DNA from: Dromaius novaehollandiae
Taxonomy: Eukaryota > Chordata > Aves > Casuariiformes > Dromaiidae
Length of the DNA: 64,000 bases
Reading direction: 5' to 3'
Assembly: GCF_036370855.1 (NCBI RefSeq)
Contig: NC_088132.1
Location: 63,960,841 to 64,024,840 of the forward strand
Part shown: positions 1 to 11,662 of the stretch, one piece after another
How the letters are laid out: each line of letters begins with the position of its first letter
Position numbering within the stretch: the stretch's first letter is position 1
Made by a program: the position numbers and the translations under genes
The notes under the pieces: generated by a model
Databases searched by the model: none
What the model was told of the DNA's origin: nothing
What the model saw: the letters and a program-made list of their open reading frames with translations, nothing else

Positions 1-1108
1 AATTGATGAGACCTGTGTATCATGCTGGGAGAGTTCTGGCACCACAGTCTCCTATCTCACGCTTCCAGTGGTGAATTTTTGGCTGTAGACAGGATCACAT
101 GTTACCTTAACCTACCTTATTAGGTTAGCTTGCTAGCCAGAATGGGAGCAGGAGAGGGGAGAGTCAGCATTTGCATCACGATGCAAATACAACATATTCC
201 ATATCAAACTGCTTGTCTAGAGCAGAGGTCTCTAACCATTTTTTTTCACTGATGTGATGTTTACTTGCGTATGTTCCACATGGGTGTGGGCCTCTCTTCT
301 GACTTGTACTTTCAGTATCCGACTGCAAAAAATCTGAATCTACGAATGGAATTCATTGTCTTAGCTCCTGAAATATATCCCCAAAAGTACCACAGGATCT
401 ATTCAGTGTTTACTTGGAAAACTCATAAAAGCAGAGGAAAGGCATTTTCTGCAGTAGAAAAGCAGTCCTTCCCTCTGGAGAACTATTGAAATGTGAAGAA
501 GAGGTGGCTGGTAATTATGTTCTGGAGAAGATAAACAAATTGGCTCACTGTGCTGGAGTCCTCGCTCTTGACTGCTCACGGAGCTCCAGGGGATAGAACT
601 GGGAAGAGTTACAGCACACCTGTTTACACAAAATGTATGTAATAGAGCTCTTCGTGATACATTTCATTAATAGAAAATAAAATCTAGGTTTCATTTTGTC
701 ACTTGGGGCCTATTAAAATCTGCTAATTCAGATCTTTATCAATAAATGCAGGCTCTACTGACTATTTTTGAATCGTGTCTTCCAAGCTACTTCATGAAGT
801 CATAGCATTGCTTTACAGGCTGGTGTTCCTCTGGGTCTGTGCTTTAATTTAACTGGTCAGGACAAAAGGGCAGCACTGAGGCAAGACACACTTTAACCAT
901 TAGACTTTTCTAGTGTAGTTTATGAAGTGATAATTTTGCGAAGGAAAGCTCTAGAAGTTATTTGACAGTTCTGTCCTTTCAAATTAAGACTAAGTTGGAT
1001 TCATACAGATGAAATGCCTATTTAAAATGTATTGCCCAGTGTAAGTATCAGGGAAAGAGGTGATTTTTGTTAAACAGGCTCTATTCCCATAGAGGAATAC
1101 AGTGAGAG
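1..1108. other. non-coding AT-rich sequence
   Basis: No frame here looks like a protein and no repeat family was recognised. The only open frame (265-489, +) is 74 codons of unremarkable composition and is treated as chance. The CR1 fragment starts immediately downstream. Confidence 0.6.
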
Positions 1109-1780
1109 TATCACAGAATGGTTGAGATTGGAAGGCACCTCTGGAGATCATCTAATCCATTCCCCCTGCTCAAAGCAGGATCAACAACAGCATTTTGTTC
1201 AGGGCCATGTCCAGTTGGGTTTTGAATATCCCCAAGGAGGGACACTGCAACCTCTATGAGAAACCTGTTCCAGTGCTTGGTTACTCTTGTGTTTAAATGG
1301 AATTTCCTTTATTTCAGTTTGTGCCAACTGCCTCTTGTCCTGTCACTTTACACACTTACGTCAAGTATTTACACACATTGGTAAGATTCCCCCCTCAGCC
1401 TTCTCTTCAGGCTGAACAATCCCAGCAACTTCCACCTCTCCCCATGTGTCTGACGCTTCAAGCCCATAATCATCTTTGTAGCTCTTCACTGGACTCACTC
1501 CAATATGTCAATGTCTCTTGTACTGGGGAACCCAAAGCTGGACACAGCACTCCAGATGTGGTCTCACCAGGGCTGAGTAGAGGGGAAGAACCACCTCCCT
1601 CAACCCGCTGGTAACGCTTTCCCTAGCACAGTGCAAAGTGCTGTTGGCCTTCTTGCTGCAAAGGCACACTGCTGGCTCATGGTCAACTTAGTGTCCACCA
1701 GGACCCCAGGTCCTTTTGTGCCAAGCTGCTTTCCAGGTGGTCAGCCCCAGTGACTAAACCAAAGCTGCTGGGGTATTGGC
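1109..1780 (-). mobile_element. CR1 LINE, 5'-truncated 3' end
   Basis: The + strand shows the reverse complement of an avian CR1 3' region. It opens with the terminal TCACAGAATGGTTGAG-type end and continues through the 'ttggaaggcacctctggaga' and 'ccccctgctcaaagcagg' blocks. Further on come 'cctcttgtcctgtcac', 'acagcactccagatgtggtc' and 'caccaggaccccaggtcc'. The element is therefore on the minus strand, with its 3' end at about 1109 and 5' truncation near 1750-1780. It contains only 3'-UTR-type sequence with no intact reverse transcriptase. Low divergence from the remembered CR1 wording suggests a moderately young copy. This is the strongest indicator that the DNA is avian. Family membership is from pattern recognition, not alignment. 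Confidence 0.92.
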
Positions 1781-4700
1781 CAGAACTATCTCATATACAA
1801 CTCCATATAAAATTGATCATAGCTGTAAATAATTAGCTGGTTCACATAAGAACAGAATTACCATTTGTTTAACTGTAAAATGAAGCTTTTATGTTCTACT
1901 GCATTCAATATTGCCTTTTCAGGTATCAATAGCTGTCAAAATGACTACAAATTCCAAATATGTAGCAGGAAAACACACAACAGTTAACTACTAGGGTACT
2001 GGGGTGAAGAACCATTTAAGTAATCTAATATCCTCTGCTACAAATTGAGTTTGATGTCACTAGTTTTGAGCTTTCCTGCATTTGTGGCCAATCACTTTAT
2101 CAGTTGACTCCTACTTTATTCCTTTTCAAAATCTAAGCATGCTCTTACATGTCTATTAGGAGTGACTTTCCAGAATGATTTCTAACTGGCCACCATCTGA
2201 GTGTTTCATATGAAAGTTGTGACAGCTGATGGGAAAAAAACATTGCAAAAAATATCTATATTATGTGTTATGCTATTTAAAGCATGTGGAAAAGATGGGA
2301 ACAAAAGCTATGCACCAGAAAGCCCCATCTTTCTAAGACGGAATGGGGGAAAAAAAAATACCCAAGCACACTTAACTTTTTAAAAGGAAAAACCATTTGG
2401 GTCTATCAGTTGGCAGCAATAGGGTAGGCAGGGACGTGCTGAGCTTTTCATTTCCCTGCAGGGATGGTTTCTGGGGCCAGATCAACAGTCTGTCTCCCAG
2501 CAGAATTGCACCACTTGGGCATGATCACTCCCTGCCACGGACATGCCCTGAGCACACACTCATACTGCTGCTTAGAGAGTGGCAGGTGCCAAGTGACCTC
2601 CACCTACTTCTTGTCTCTAGCTGTCTTATCTTCCAAAAAGAGAAATAGAAAGGGTAATAACACATGGCTTGTGTAGGGAGCTTAGACAGATGGGTAAGGT
2701 TTGTACTGCAGCCTCTTAAGCTTTGTAGTTGGAGCTCATGATGCAATCTGTTCTGTGAACATCCTTCTTTTTGTGTTATTTCTGGCTGTTTCTGTAATGT
2801 GTCATCAAATGCTATTCATACTATGAAGCACAATGATTGCTTCCCCCCCCCCCTTCTCCTCTCTCAAGCTTGCTATGACTGTTGATTAAACAGTACGTGG
2901 GCTACAATTAGCTACCATGTAAAATATGACACTGACTCCTACCTCCAGCAGGGAACCACCATAGCAGACAGTGCTTCCTTTTTTGTCTCTTGAACCATGC
3001 TATCAGTTCTAGGATGCATAAATGTAATGGTCATACAAATATAAACATGGACACCCCCAGTCAAAATATTCAGTTTCTTTTCTCCTTGGTCAAAAACAAG
3101 AAAAATCAAGAGAATTAAGTGCTTTACCCAATATTATAACATTATTCTGGTTTGATAATGGATGGTATTAGAATGATCCATATCTGCTCCATTCCCCACG
3201 TTCAGCACTTCTGTTCACCTTTGTCTACAAAGAAGCACCACAGGTTCTGTGACTTCCTGGCTTCCTACAGCTTTACTCTGTGCCTCTCTCTGATATCTAT
3301 AACCATATCATGTTGCACACTTTTCTAATAGCATGTCCCTCTTACTCAGCGCTTAGTTCTCATGAAACCTGTAGGATCTTTTGCTGAGATCTCTGTACCT
3401 TATTGTAAATTCAGTTAAAATTGGCTAGAGGGTTCTGAAGTTATTAGGGAAAGAGGCAGGCATAAGTAGCTTGTTCATGTTACCTTAGTTTCCCAAAGAA
3501 GCAAGACTCAATAATTCAAATGCTTTTCCTACTGTTCTGAGAGAATGTGAGCAAGGGAGCAGAAAGGTACTAATAAAGGCACCAAGCTTGTAGAAAAATG
3601 GCTAGGATGCAGTACGCCATCATAGGTTCATTATGTCCTAGCAAATACGTAAGTGATAAGGATGGAACTAATTTGGTCTACCGGGTTTTCTCAGGGAAGT
3701 GTAGATTCTGCTAAGGAACTTCATGAATAAGCGTGGATAACAAGCTGCACAGCTTGCCTAGAACCTGGGTTTGGCATAACTTATGACACACACAGATTCA
3801 CTGTAATTTAAACTTGTGGATTTCCTAAAGGTTGCAGTTTTCTAAAGGTTTTAGCTTGACACTTTCAAAATGAAAAACTCCTTCTACTTCAAAATGACAT
3901 CACCAACCCAAATGAGTCTTTAGAGCAGCTCCTCCTTTCCCAAAGTCTCATCTTTTCATTCTGATTCACAATATCTTGCCTAACCAGTTTTAAATTTGGG
4001 ATCTCTTTCCAGTTTATTTTTGGATATTCAGATATTTTAAATAGAAATGTAAGTGCTGTGCACTGTACATCACAATTAGAGTGAAATCCTTGCTGCATCT
4101 GAAGCAGTGATGTCAGAATTTGATGAAAAAGATTTTTCCCGATCTGAAAATCAGAGTCATTCCCTTCAAAGAAAAATGCCTTCAGCATTTGTCTGTCAGG
4201 ACAATATACGTGTCCCAAATTCAGCTTTTTGATTCTTTAGGCCTTTTATTTTTACTTCTACAACAGTAGCAGAAGCCCTATGCACACATATAACCTGCTA
4301 TGTTGTCTAGTACCTGTGATAAACAAGATGGGTGCTGCCTAGAGGGGCTCATAAACTAAATATGGGAGGACAGAGAGCTCAGATAATGAGCAAATGTTTC
4401 AGTCAAAGAGGAAACCAGGAAAAAGTACAAAGAAAGAGTTGGCATGGCCCAGGCAACAGGCTAGGAGAAAGTTTTTTGGGTTTTTTTTTGTTTTGTTTTG
4501 GTTTTTTTTGTTTGTTTGAGGAGTATCTTAAGATGAATCTTGGTAAGGAGACAGTGTACTGTGTAAAGCAGGAAGAATTCATGTTTTCTTTGAGAAAGAG
4601 AGGGATAACAAAAGGCTCCATTAAAGGTGCCACATAAAAATAATGCAGCTGTTTTAGGAAAAGCCTCAATGAGTGCTTCAGGTTTCCACAGGGAGGAAAG

Positions 4701-4949
4701 GGTGTGGGGGGCAGTTGTGTGTTTTGAACGTAAGTGCATAGATTTGTCTACTACGACTGAGAAGTAGGTTGCTAGAAGTTTAGATCTCAGTTTAAGCTTC
4801 TGGTGCGATCTTTATGAAGAGATATCAGACTAAAATTGAGATTTTTAGTTTGAGGGGAAAAAAGGCCAGAAAAGACTGAGAATTATTTGCTAGGTAATTA
4901 TATTTTCCTAGCAGTGAGATACTGGATACTGGAATGCCTCTTAATTGTA
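1781..4949. other. non-coding, no gene seen
   Basis: Unique-looking AT-rich sequence with a C11 run at 2843-2853 and T/G-rich low complexity near 4473-4519. Open frames on both strands (for example 3889-4218 minus and 4332-4637 plus) have no recognisable domain. The last overlaps the T/G-rich tract, which yields Phe/Leu runs. Confidence 0.5.
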
Positions 4950-5125
4950 GGTATGTTGGTTGAAAGGGACATCTGGGTCTCCTCTAGGCCTGCCTCCATT
5001 TGAAGCAGGGCTGTCTTTAATGCCAGGTCAGATCAGGCTTTAGCTAGCTGAATCTCAAAAGCCTCCAAGGACGGTGACTCCGCAAGCTCTCTAGGCAACC
5101 TGTTCTAGTGCTGCACCAACCTCCC
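4950..5125 (-). mobile_element. diverged CR1 LINE 3' fragment
   Basis: Reading + strand, the block order is that of a reverse-oriented CR1 3' end: a 'gttgaaagggacatctgggt' segment, then 'gcctgcctccatttgaagca', then 'ggtgactccgcaagctctct' and 'aggcaacctgttctagtgct'. It is more diverged and shorter than the copy at 1.1 kb. Ends are approximate. Confidence 0.75.
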
Positions 5126-6007
5126 ACGCAGCTGGGAGAATGGCATGAGAGAAACCAGTGGCAGGGAGGTGAACCCAAGTAAACTCAAGTTACACGCACA
5201 GTTTTAAATGCTGTGCTCATCTTTTAAACAGTGAGAATGTTTAATCTCTGGAGCAATATATCAAGGGAAGTGATGAATGCTTTGTTTCTTGTTATCTTAA
5301 AGCACAGACTACATTTCTGGCATATGTTTTAGCATATATAAAGTATATGTCACTGAACTGCAAGTTATCAGGCTCTGAGCAGGGAAACAGAGTGAAACAA
5401 TATCCTCTGATACAGGGAAGATCAGGGAAAGTTATACTCATCTTCTTTCTTCCCTTCTGTGAAGGCAGGGTGTTATTACTGTATGTGTGTGTAATGTGTG
5501 TATGTGTATAGTAATTGTTGAGCGCTTGTCTGACCTGGTCATTTTTATGCTAATTGAAGGTCTCAGTTGAGGGTGCATCATATTCTGAACATCTGGATTC
5601 TCTCATTGCTCCAAAGAAGGTGCAAAATAACTTTGCAGTGTCCTCCCCCTGCACATTTTAGGCTCCAGGTGAGAGTTTCAGAGCACAGCACAGTGTCTGT
5701 AAGAGATCTGTAAGAATTTTTGTGTCTTTAAAAAGATCTCCTAAAACATAAGCTCATCCTAGAGCTGAGAAAGTTGTTACTGATTGCTTGCTGAGCCTAA
5801 TGACTTGGTGTCTTTCTCACGGCTAAAGAAGGTCCTTCTAGAATAACATAGAGCCTTTTTGGCTGGTCACTGTGCAGTAGCCCATGTTTCTGTTCACTTT
5901 GCTCTGCCAGTTTTTAAACATGACTGAAGAGATTCTGAACTGCCTCAGAAGATAAAGTAAGCACCTAGCGATAACTTTCTGGCAACTTTCACTAGAACTG
6001 AAGTATC

Positions 6008-6042
<35 letters not shown>

Positions 6043-9000
6043 CTGATCCTAATTATTCTCTGAAGCATTGCCCACATTAGAAGCCTAAATGTTCCACAAA
6101 TCAGATAGGATAATAACACTTGGCAGCATGGAAGTAATTCACTAGCTTTCTGGTTTCCCGTAAAGCAGAATTTAGCTATATTTTTTTTCTTTTCATCTTG
6201 CCTACTAGGCTTGAAAAAACAAGAGCTACCAAGTGGCAATCTTAATTTTTAAGAGGTGGCCTTGTTGTCTGGAAGATGAAATCAAATGTGTAAATAGCAT
6301 ATTAAAAAGCTACCTCTTCTTGTCACTGAAAGCAGCTAAAGTCACAGCTGATGCTGCATGATAATACCACTGTAATAAAATTAGAAAGCAAAGTTCTGCA
6401 AAAATGTTAAACATGACCTCCATGAGATGTGGACTTTTCAGAGCAGTTTATAATGACACTGACAAGGTTTGCAGTGTTCACCTATGTTAATTTCACTAAA
6501 AATTATCTAGGTTTTTTTTCAGCCAAAATGGTTTCAAATGGATTTAGTTCTTTTGAAGTCAATAGGTTTATCCCAGCTTGCACCAGCTAAGGATGAAATA
6601 CGAATGTCCACTACTAACCAATGCCTACTTTATGGCTTATCTGTCTTAAATGGCAGAAGCTGCTTGGCAAACATCATCTTTTATGACTTTACAGTACAGC
6701 TTTTATTTCTGTTAATTGCCTAGGTGGGACATTCTACCAACAGTGTGGGCTGTGTGACCAGCCATCTGTTTGAGTGTGCTGCCTGCTTTTGATTACTTCT
6801 TGCAGTAGCTCTTCACCATTCCTCCTCTCAGCCTTAAAAGGAGAGATTTGAGCAGACAAAGCACTTGCGGGCTTCAGAAAATTCCTGTTAGAGATGAAAG
6901 CAGCCCTTAAATCCTGAGAATTGGGAGAAGCACAAAGGAAGCAAAGATTCTCTGGATCTTGGACTAAGTCTTATAATATGTGTACTCAAGGGGACAATGT
7001 GAGGGCTCAGCAAACCACTTTTGTGCATGGCATCTCATGACTTCTAATTTTAATGTTTCCTTAACTTTCCCTTTTCTGTTGTGCTGCTGTGTATTTCATG
7101 AAGTTCCCATCTCCCAAGGCTTTGAACGCATACAGCCACCTTAGCCCTTCAACAGCAACTGCCTGGAGAGCGGCAAAGGGAGTATTTTTCTCAGCAGGAG
7201 TTGATGTAGACGCTTCATTTAGAGGTGCTAGGAGTGGGGAGCAGTTAAAGGTGAAGGAGGGGGTTAAATCTGCACTTGTTCCAATGTCCAAAAAGGTGTG
7301 GAGGTGTCTCTGATGGAGTCTTTTCAAAAGGGTGCCAGTGCCAAAGCGTGAGAGGATAGATGAGGCAAAAAAAGGCACTGGGGATTCCTTTATGATGGGT
7401 CAGTGCACTTCTGTTCCTTCTGCTCTTTGTAAGGCAACCAACAGCATCACCAGTGCAAGGAGGCCTGATCATCACACCCTTCGTTGCCCATGGTATGGGC
7501 AAAGTAAGAGAGATACTTAGATTGAGAAAGCTAGACTTCAAAGCACATCTCCTTACTTCTGTCCTTCAGTGGAGGATAGATACAACAGTAGACTTAGGAC
7601 ACTGTGAATGATGTGGAACACATTCTTTGAGGGAACTTGGCCCTGCGCTTGCGCTGTTGCAGTGTGGGCGCTCAGCCTCCCCACCTGCCAAATAAATCCT
7701 GCAAAACGTCATGTCTAGAGTGTCTGTTTCCTGCTAAGGAATGCCCTGTGACCCTTGGCAGCAGGAGCCTCTTTCCCCTCGGTTTGCCTCTGCTGCTTTG
7801 TGTCCTCTCTGGGTGAGTCGAGAGCGTTACTCCCTTGGACTGAAACCCAGGTAGGAAGGAAGCAACGGGCAGCATCTTTTGTCAGAGATAAAATTTTATG
7901 GGCCTGGCGGATGTGCAAGTAAAGGAAGCTTACAGGAAAGCAGTCATGTGATTTTGAAGCATTTGAAGGCACTTGTCGTAAAAATAGGGCAAAGTAAGTC
8001 AGAGTCCAGGAAAGCAGAGTCCTTGGACAGAGCCTGTCAGTGATAGCCCAGGTCTCACGACCTGTCAAAATGTACCTTTAGCCTCTATGAGAGGTAGTGG
8101 TGAAGTTTTTGTTGTCTTTGCACATGAAATGCCCTATAGTGTGTCCTATCTTACTGAATAAATATACTGTTCAGTAAGGGCAGATAAAGGAAGGCTTGAA
8201 TCTGTCTGGTATTTGTATTTGTTGTCAGTAACAAACTGATTTTCAGTATTAAAACTAGGTTATTCAGTTTCAAATCTAGTATAATTAGTGCCTTTATGTT
8301 AAGGGGACAAGCTTCTCTTACTTGTATAGTCCATTTGCAGTTGAAGCATATTTTAACTTTCCATGTTGATAAAAAATATTAAGGTGGTAAAGAAACCAAT
8401 GTAACAATTACTTAATTGGGAAAGTTATGTCTTAGCAGATTTTCATGTAGTTTTGGCAATTTTAAGTATTTGATTCAACCAGTTTTGTGACTGAAATTGA
8501 CACTGTGGGTAGATAGGACGTTTTGCATTTGAATATGAACATTACAAGAAAGCGAGGAAAGGAACTGAAGAGAGTAAATTCAGCACGACTTAGAGCAGAG
8601 TGACTTTCCCAGAGGGTCAGCTTACTAAGTTCATTTCGCAGGGGATATTTTTAGCCAGCAGCAAGACAATGTGATTTTGTAAATTTCAACGAGAGCAGCT
8701 TGCTTAGGTGCAACGTGAAAATTGGAAATAATGAGTGCAGCTTTGTAAACAGGAAAAGTCTGGTTTAATATCACATTATAATACAATTTATGTTAATTAT
8801 GCCACAAAGAGAACAGAATTTTGGCCATGTAAATTGATAAATATATAACAATTAAAGGTACTGAAATTAATTCAAAATGAGGTATTTCTATCCAGTAAGA
8901 TCTATGTTTGTTTACATCAGTGTCAAATGATTTTAGCTCTGTGCTCCCTTTGTTACAAGATTAAAGAGCATTGATAAAAATCTCTCTCAGCAATGGGTGA

Positions 9001-9965
9001 AAGGTTCAATAGACATTTCAAGGTTTTTTCTGGTATGAATGCTATCCAGATAGATATTTGCCATATTTGCTTGAACGTATAAGAAAAGGCATATGAAATT
9101 TCTGCAGAATTATTTATGAGATCTAAGTAGACCAGAGTTTTTCCTATGGGCCCAGATTTCCTCTGCCTGCTCCAGCTAGGCTTAATGCAGGGTTGGAGAG
9201 CAGCCATCCTTACAGCTTCGGGAACCTGAGGTCAGCAGCCACTGACCGAGGCCTGCTCTTTCCCTCAGAGCAGATCAAGAGCCATTCGGATTTGCTCCCA
9301 GCTTCTTATTCAGGATGCTGTGCTACATGCAAGCTGTGAGCCATTTCCTTCAATTGCACCTACTCTGCTAGTGGTTGGTTAGATAAGGGATATAATATAG
9401 CCTTTTAATCTCTTTGATGGACACAATTTATGAAAGGGATGTCCTACCCTTCCCCATATGGACTAGGACTACGTGGTGCTGTGTACGTGCTCCCAGTCAT
9501 GGGACATGGAACCATCTAGATGGTTGACCAACCCCTACTTCTGCTGAGGAAATGCCTGGCTCTCTGGGCAGTGGTGGTAAAGCATTGGCGCAGGTCCCAG
9601 ATTTGGCATTGACACAGATCCACAGTGATTTTTAGAATTCATTTGGTTCCTGACCCCAAAAAGGTTTTGTCATTTCTGGCCTAGATCTTGTAGAGTTATG
9701 ACTGCTTGTTCACAGCAAAGTAGCCTTAATATCATCCTCATTCATGATTACAAACACTAGTTTAAAAAAAGCACTAACATCAAAGGCGGCAAATAGCAAC
9801 AGACACCACTTTGTATGATAACGCACACAGAGGATAATCTGTCCCCAAAATTCATAAATTAAAATTGGTGGCTTTTAAATTTATTCTTATGCATGTCTCC
9901 CAATTCTGTTGGTAGTTCAGAGTTCGCAGCCTCAGTTCAGTTTTTAAAGTGGGAGTTCATGACAC
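5126..9965. other. non-coding, no recognised gene
   Basis: Contains a TG-rich patch (5481-5510) and an A29 run (6012-6040). A CpG-retaining block at 7061-7541 is open on both strands and is discussed as a finding. The rest is AT-rich sequence with no signal I can name. Confidence 0.5.
6012..6040. repeat. poly(A) run, 29 bp
   Basis: Uninterrupted A run. No AATAAA just upstream and no obvious retroposed body, so it is listed only as a homopolymer. It accounts for the Phe/Lys runs of overlapping open frames. Confidence 0.95.
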
Positions 9966-11660
9966 TGACTCAAGAATTATTAATGTAAGAGATAACAGCT
10001 GGAGCTAGACAAGGGAGGGGATAGTGAGATGATGCAGGTTGGCAGAAGAAGCAGTGTTTAGGGTAGTGGGGCCTTACGAATGTCAAGATTCTTACTGCGC
10101 ATTGTGGCAAAGGGGTATTGAAGCAGGAAGGATAATATAAATATGCATTTTTCTTTTGCAGGGAGATCCTTGCATGTATTAGGGACAGCATGAAAAAAAC
10201 AAGGAAAGGCTTACTGAGAAATGTGAAATGGTTGAGAGAAGTTAGAACGGACCACGGGTCCACTGGAAGTAGAAGGCCCCGGTGACAGAATGAGAAGCAA
10301 GAGACTTGTAAGTAAAACAGAAAGGGGAAATAATTGAAGAGCAATGGTTGCACTGATGTAAGCAACTAAGAAAATGGGTCTTTTTTACAACAGATTTACA
10401 AATAGGAAGGGCAAGGTAGTAATTAAGGACAGATAGACACAGGGACACGCACGCACGCATGCCAGAGATGGAGGACAAGGGTTGGGGTAGTGATTAAGAG
10501 CTCCGGTTTCACTTTACAGAATGTGGTCTGATAATCAATGTCCTTCTGAAAGCATGTCAGAGAGAGCATGAGATTGACATCTCTGCTGTCACCTGAACTG
10601 CAATGTGAAAGCTGACAAAAGGGAGAAGAAGCACTTAAATATGTATTTGCAGATGATATTACAAGGGATAATCTTCCAGAAGAAAGGGGAAGACTAAAGT
10701 ATCAAGGATGAGAGGGATCCTTTAAATGGCACTATGAAGGTGGGATAAGAGAAGGCTGAGATGAAGCAGAAGCTAAGGAAAGGCAAGGTTTTAAACAAAA
10801 GAGAATGGTTAACCATGCTGTCAACAGGATGAGGACATACTGATGGTTCTAGGAGTGGGCTAGGAAGGAAACATGACTTTGGTGAAAGCTGTTTCAGTGT
10901 AGTGCAAGACACAAAACCAATGAAATACTGACTTACTGGAAAGGATGAAGAGGAGTTACTGTTGCTACGATAAACAATGCATTCAATGAACTTAAAACTG
11001 GAGAGGACAAGAGCAGGTAGATGGAGGTGGAAGTAATGCCAAGGGTGAGCAGATGGGAGCACATTTGTGAGATGACAGCTATACATAAATAGAAGCGTAA
11101 GAGAATGCACACAAAGAGGAAACTTAGGAGGATGTCAGTGGGTAGGTGGAACAATTTGAGGAAGAGAAGAGTAAACAGAAAAACTCCTGTGCCTGGGACA
11201 AGGGAGATGGAGGAGGGATGGAAATGAAGCAGAAAGAAGGGGAAAGCTCACATCAGGCTTTACTTTTTTTTTTTTTTTTTTCCCCCCCCCTCCAATTACT
11301 ATAGAGTAACTTGGTAGAATTCTTATCTCCACATCTCTGTCTCTCTTCACACAGGAGAGGGCTGAGATGTTGAAAAGTAATGCAGGTGGGGGGGTTATTC
11401 ATATTAAGGTAAAAGACAACCTATTTTGTGGCTAAAAGATGAAGAGAAGCCACAAAAAAAGAGAGGGGAATAAGGGGAGAGTAAATAAGGATTCATAACT
11501 TCCAATCTACTGAATTTCACAGAAAAAGTAAGTGGATGGTTTCAACAGTTGGACTGGAAAAGGAAGCTTTCTTAGTTTAGGTAAAGGAAAGATTCCAGCA
11601 AGGCCATTCCATTAGGTAGCAAGGGAATTAAGCAGGAAAGTGCCCATGGTTTAATTGCTA
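9966..11660. other. strongly purine-rich (+) tract
   Basis: For about 1.7 kb the + strand is dominated by A and G (runs such as gaggaagagaagag and ggaaaggatgaagaggag). The complements of stop codons become rare, so the minus strand shows long open frames (9970-10365, 10694-11110). These encode Ser/Leu/Phe/Pro-rich low-complexity peptides and look like a composition artefact. The tract includes a short (ACGC)n stretch near 10447-10460 and ends in a T18-C9 compound run at 11264-11290 plus more GA-rich DNA. I do not recognise a repeat family. Confidence 0.6.
11264..11290. repeat. T18-C9 compound homopolymer
   Basis: T run 11264-11281 followed directly by C9 at 11282-11290, inside the purine-rich tract and of opposite (pyrimidine) polarity. 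Confidence 0.95.
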
Positions 11661-11662
11661 CC

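Noticed and set aside
1297..1614. 105-codon + strand frame
   Set aside because: It lies wholly inside the reverse-oriented CR1 3' region and is antisense to it; not a gene.
9970..11350. Series of minus-strand frames up to 138 codons
   Set aside because: They result from the purine-rich + strand depleting stop codons on the other strand. The peptides are low-complexity Ser/Leu/Phe/Pro with no domain.
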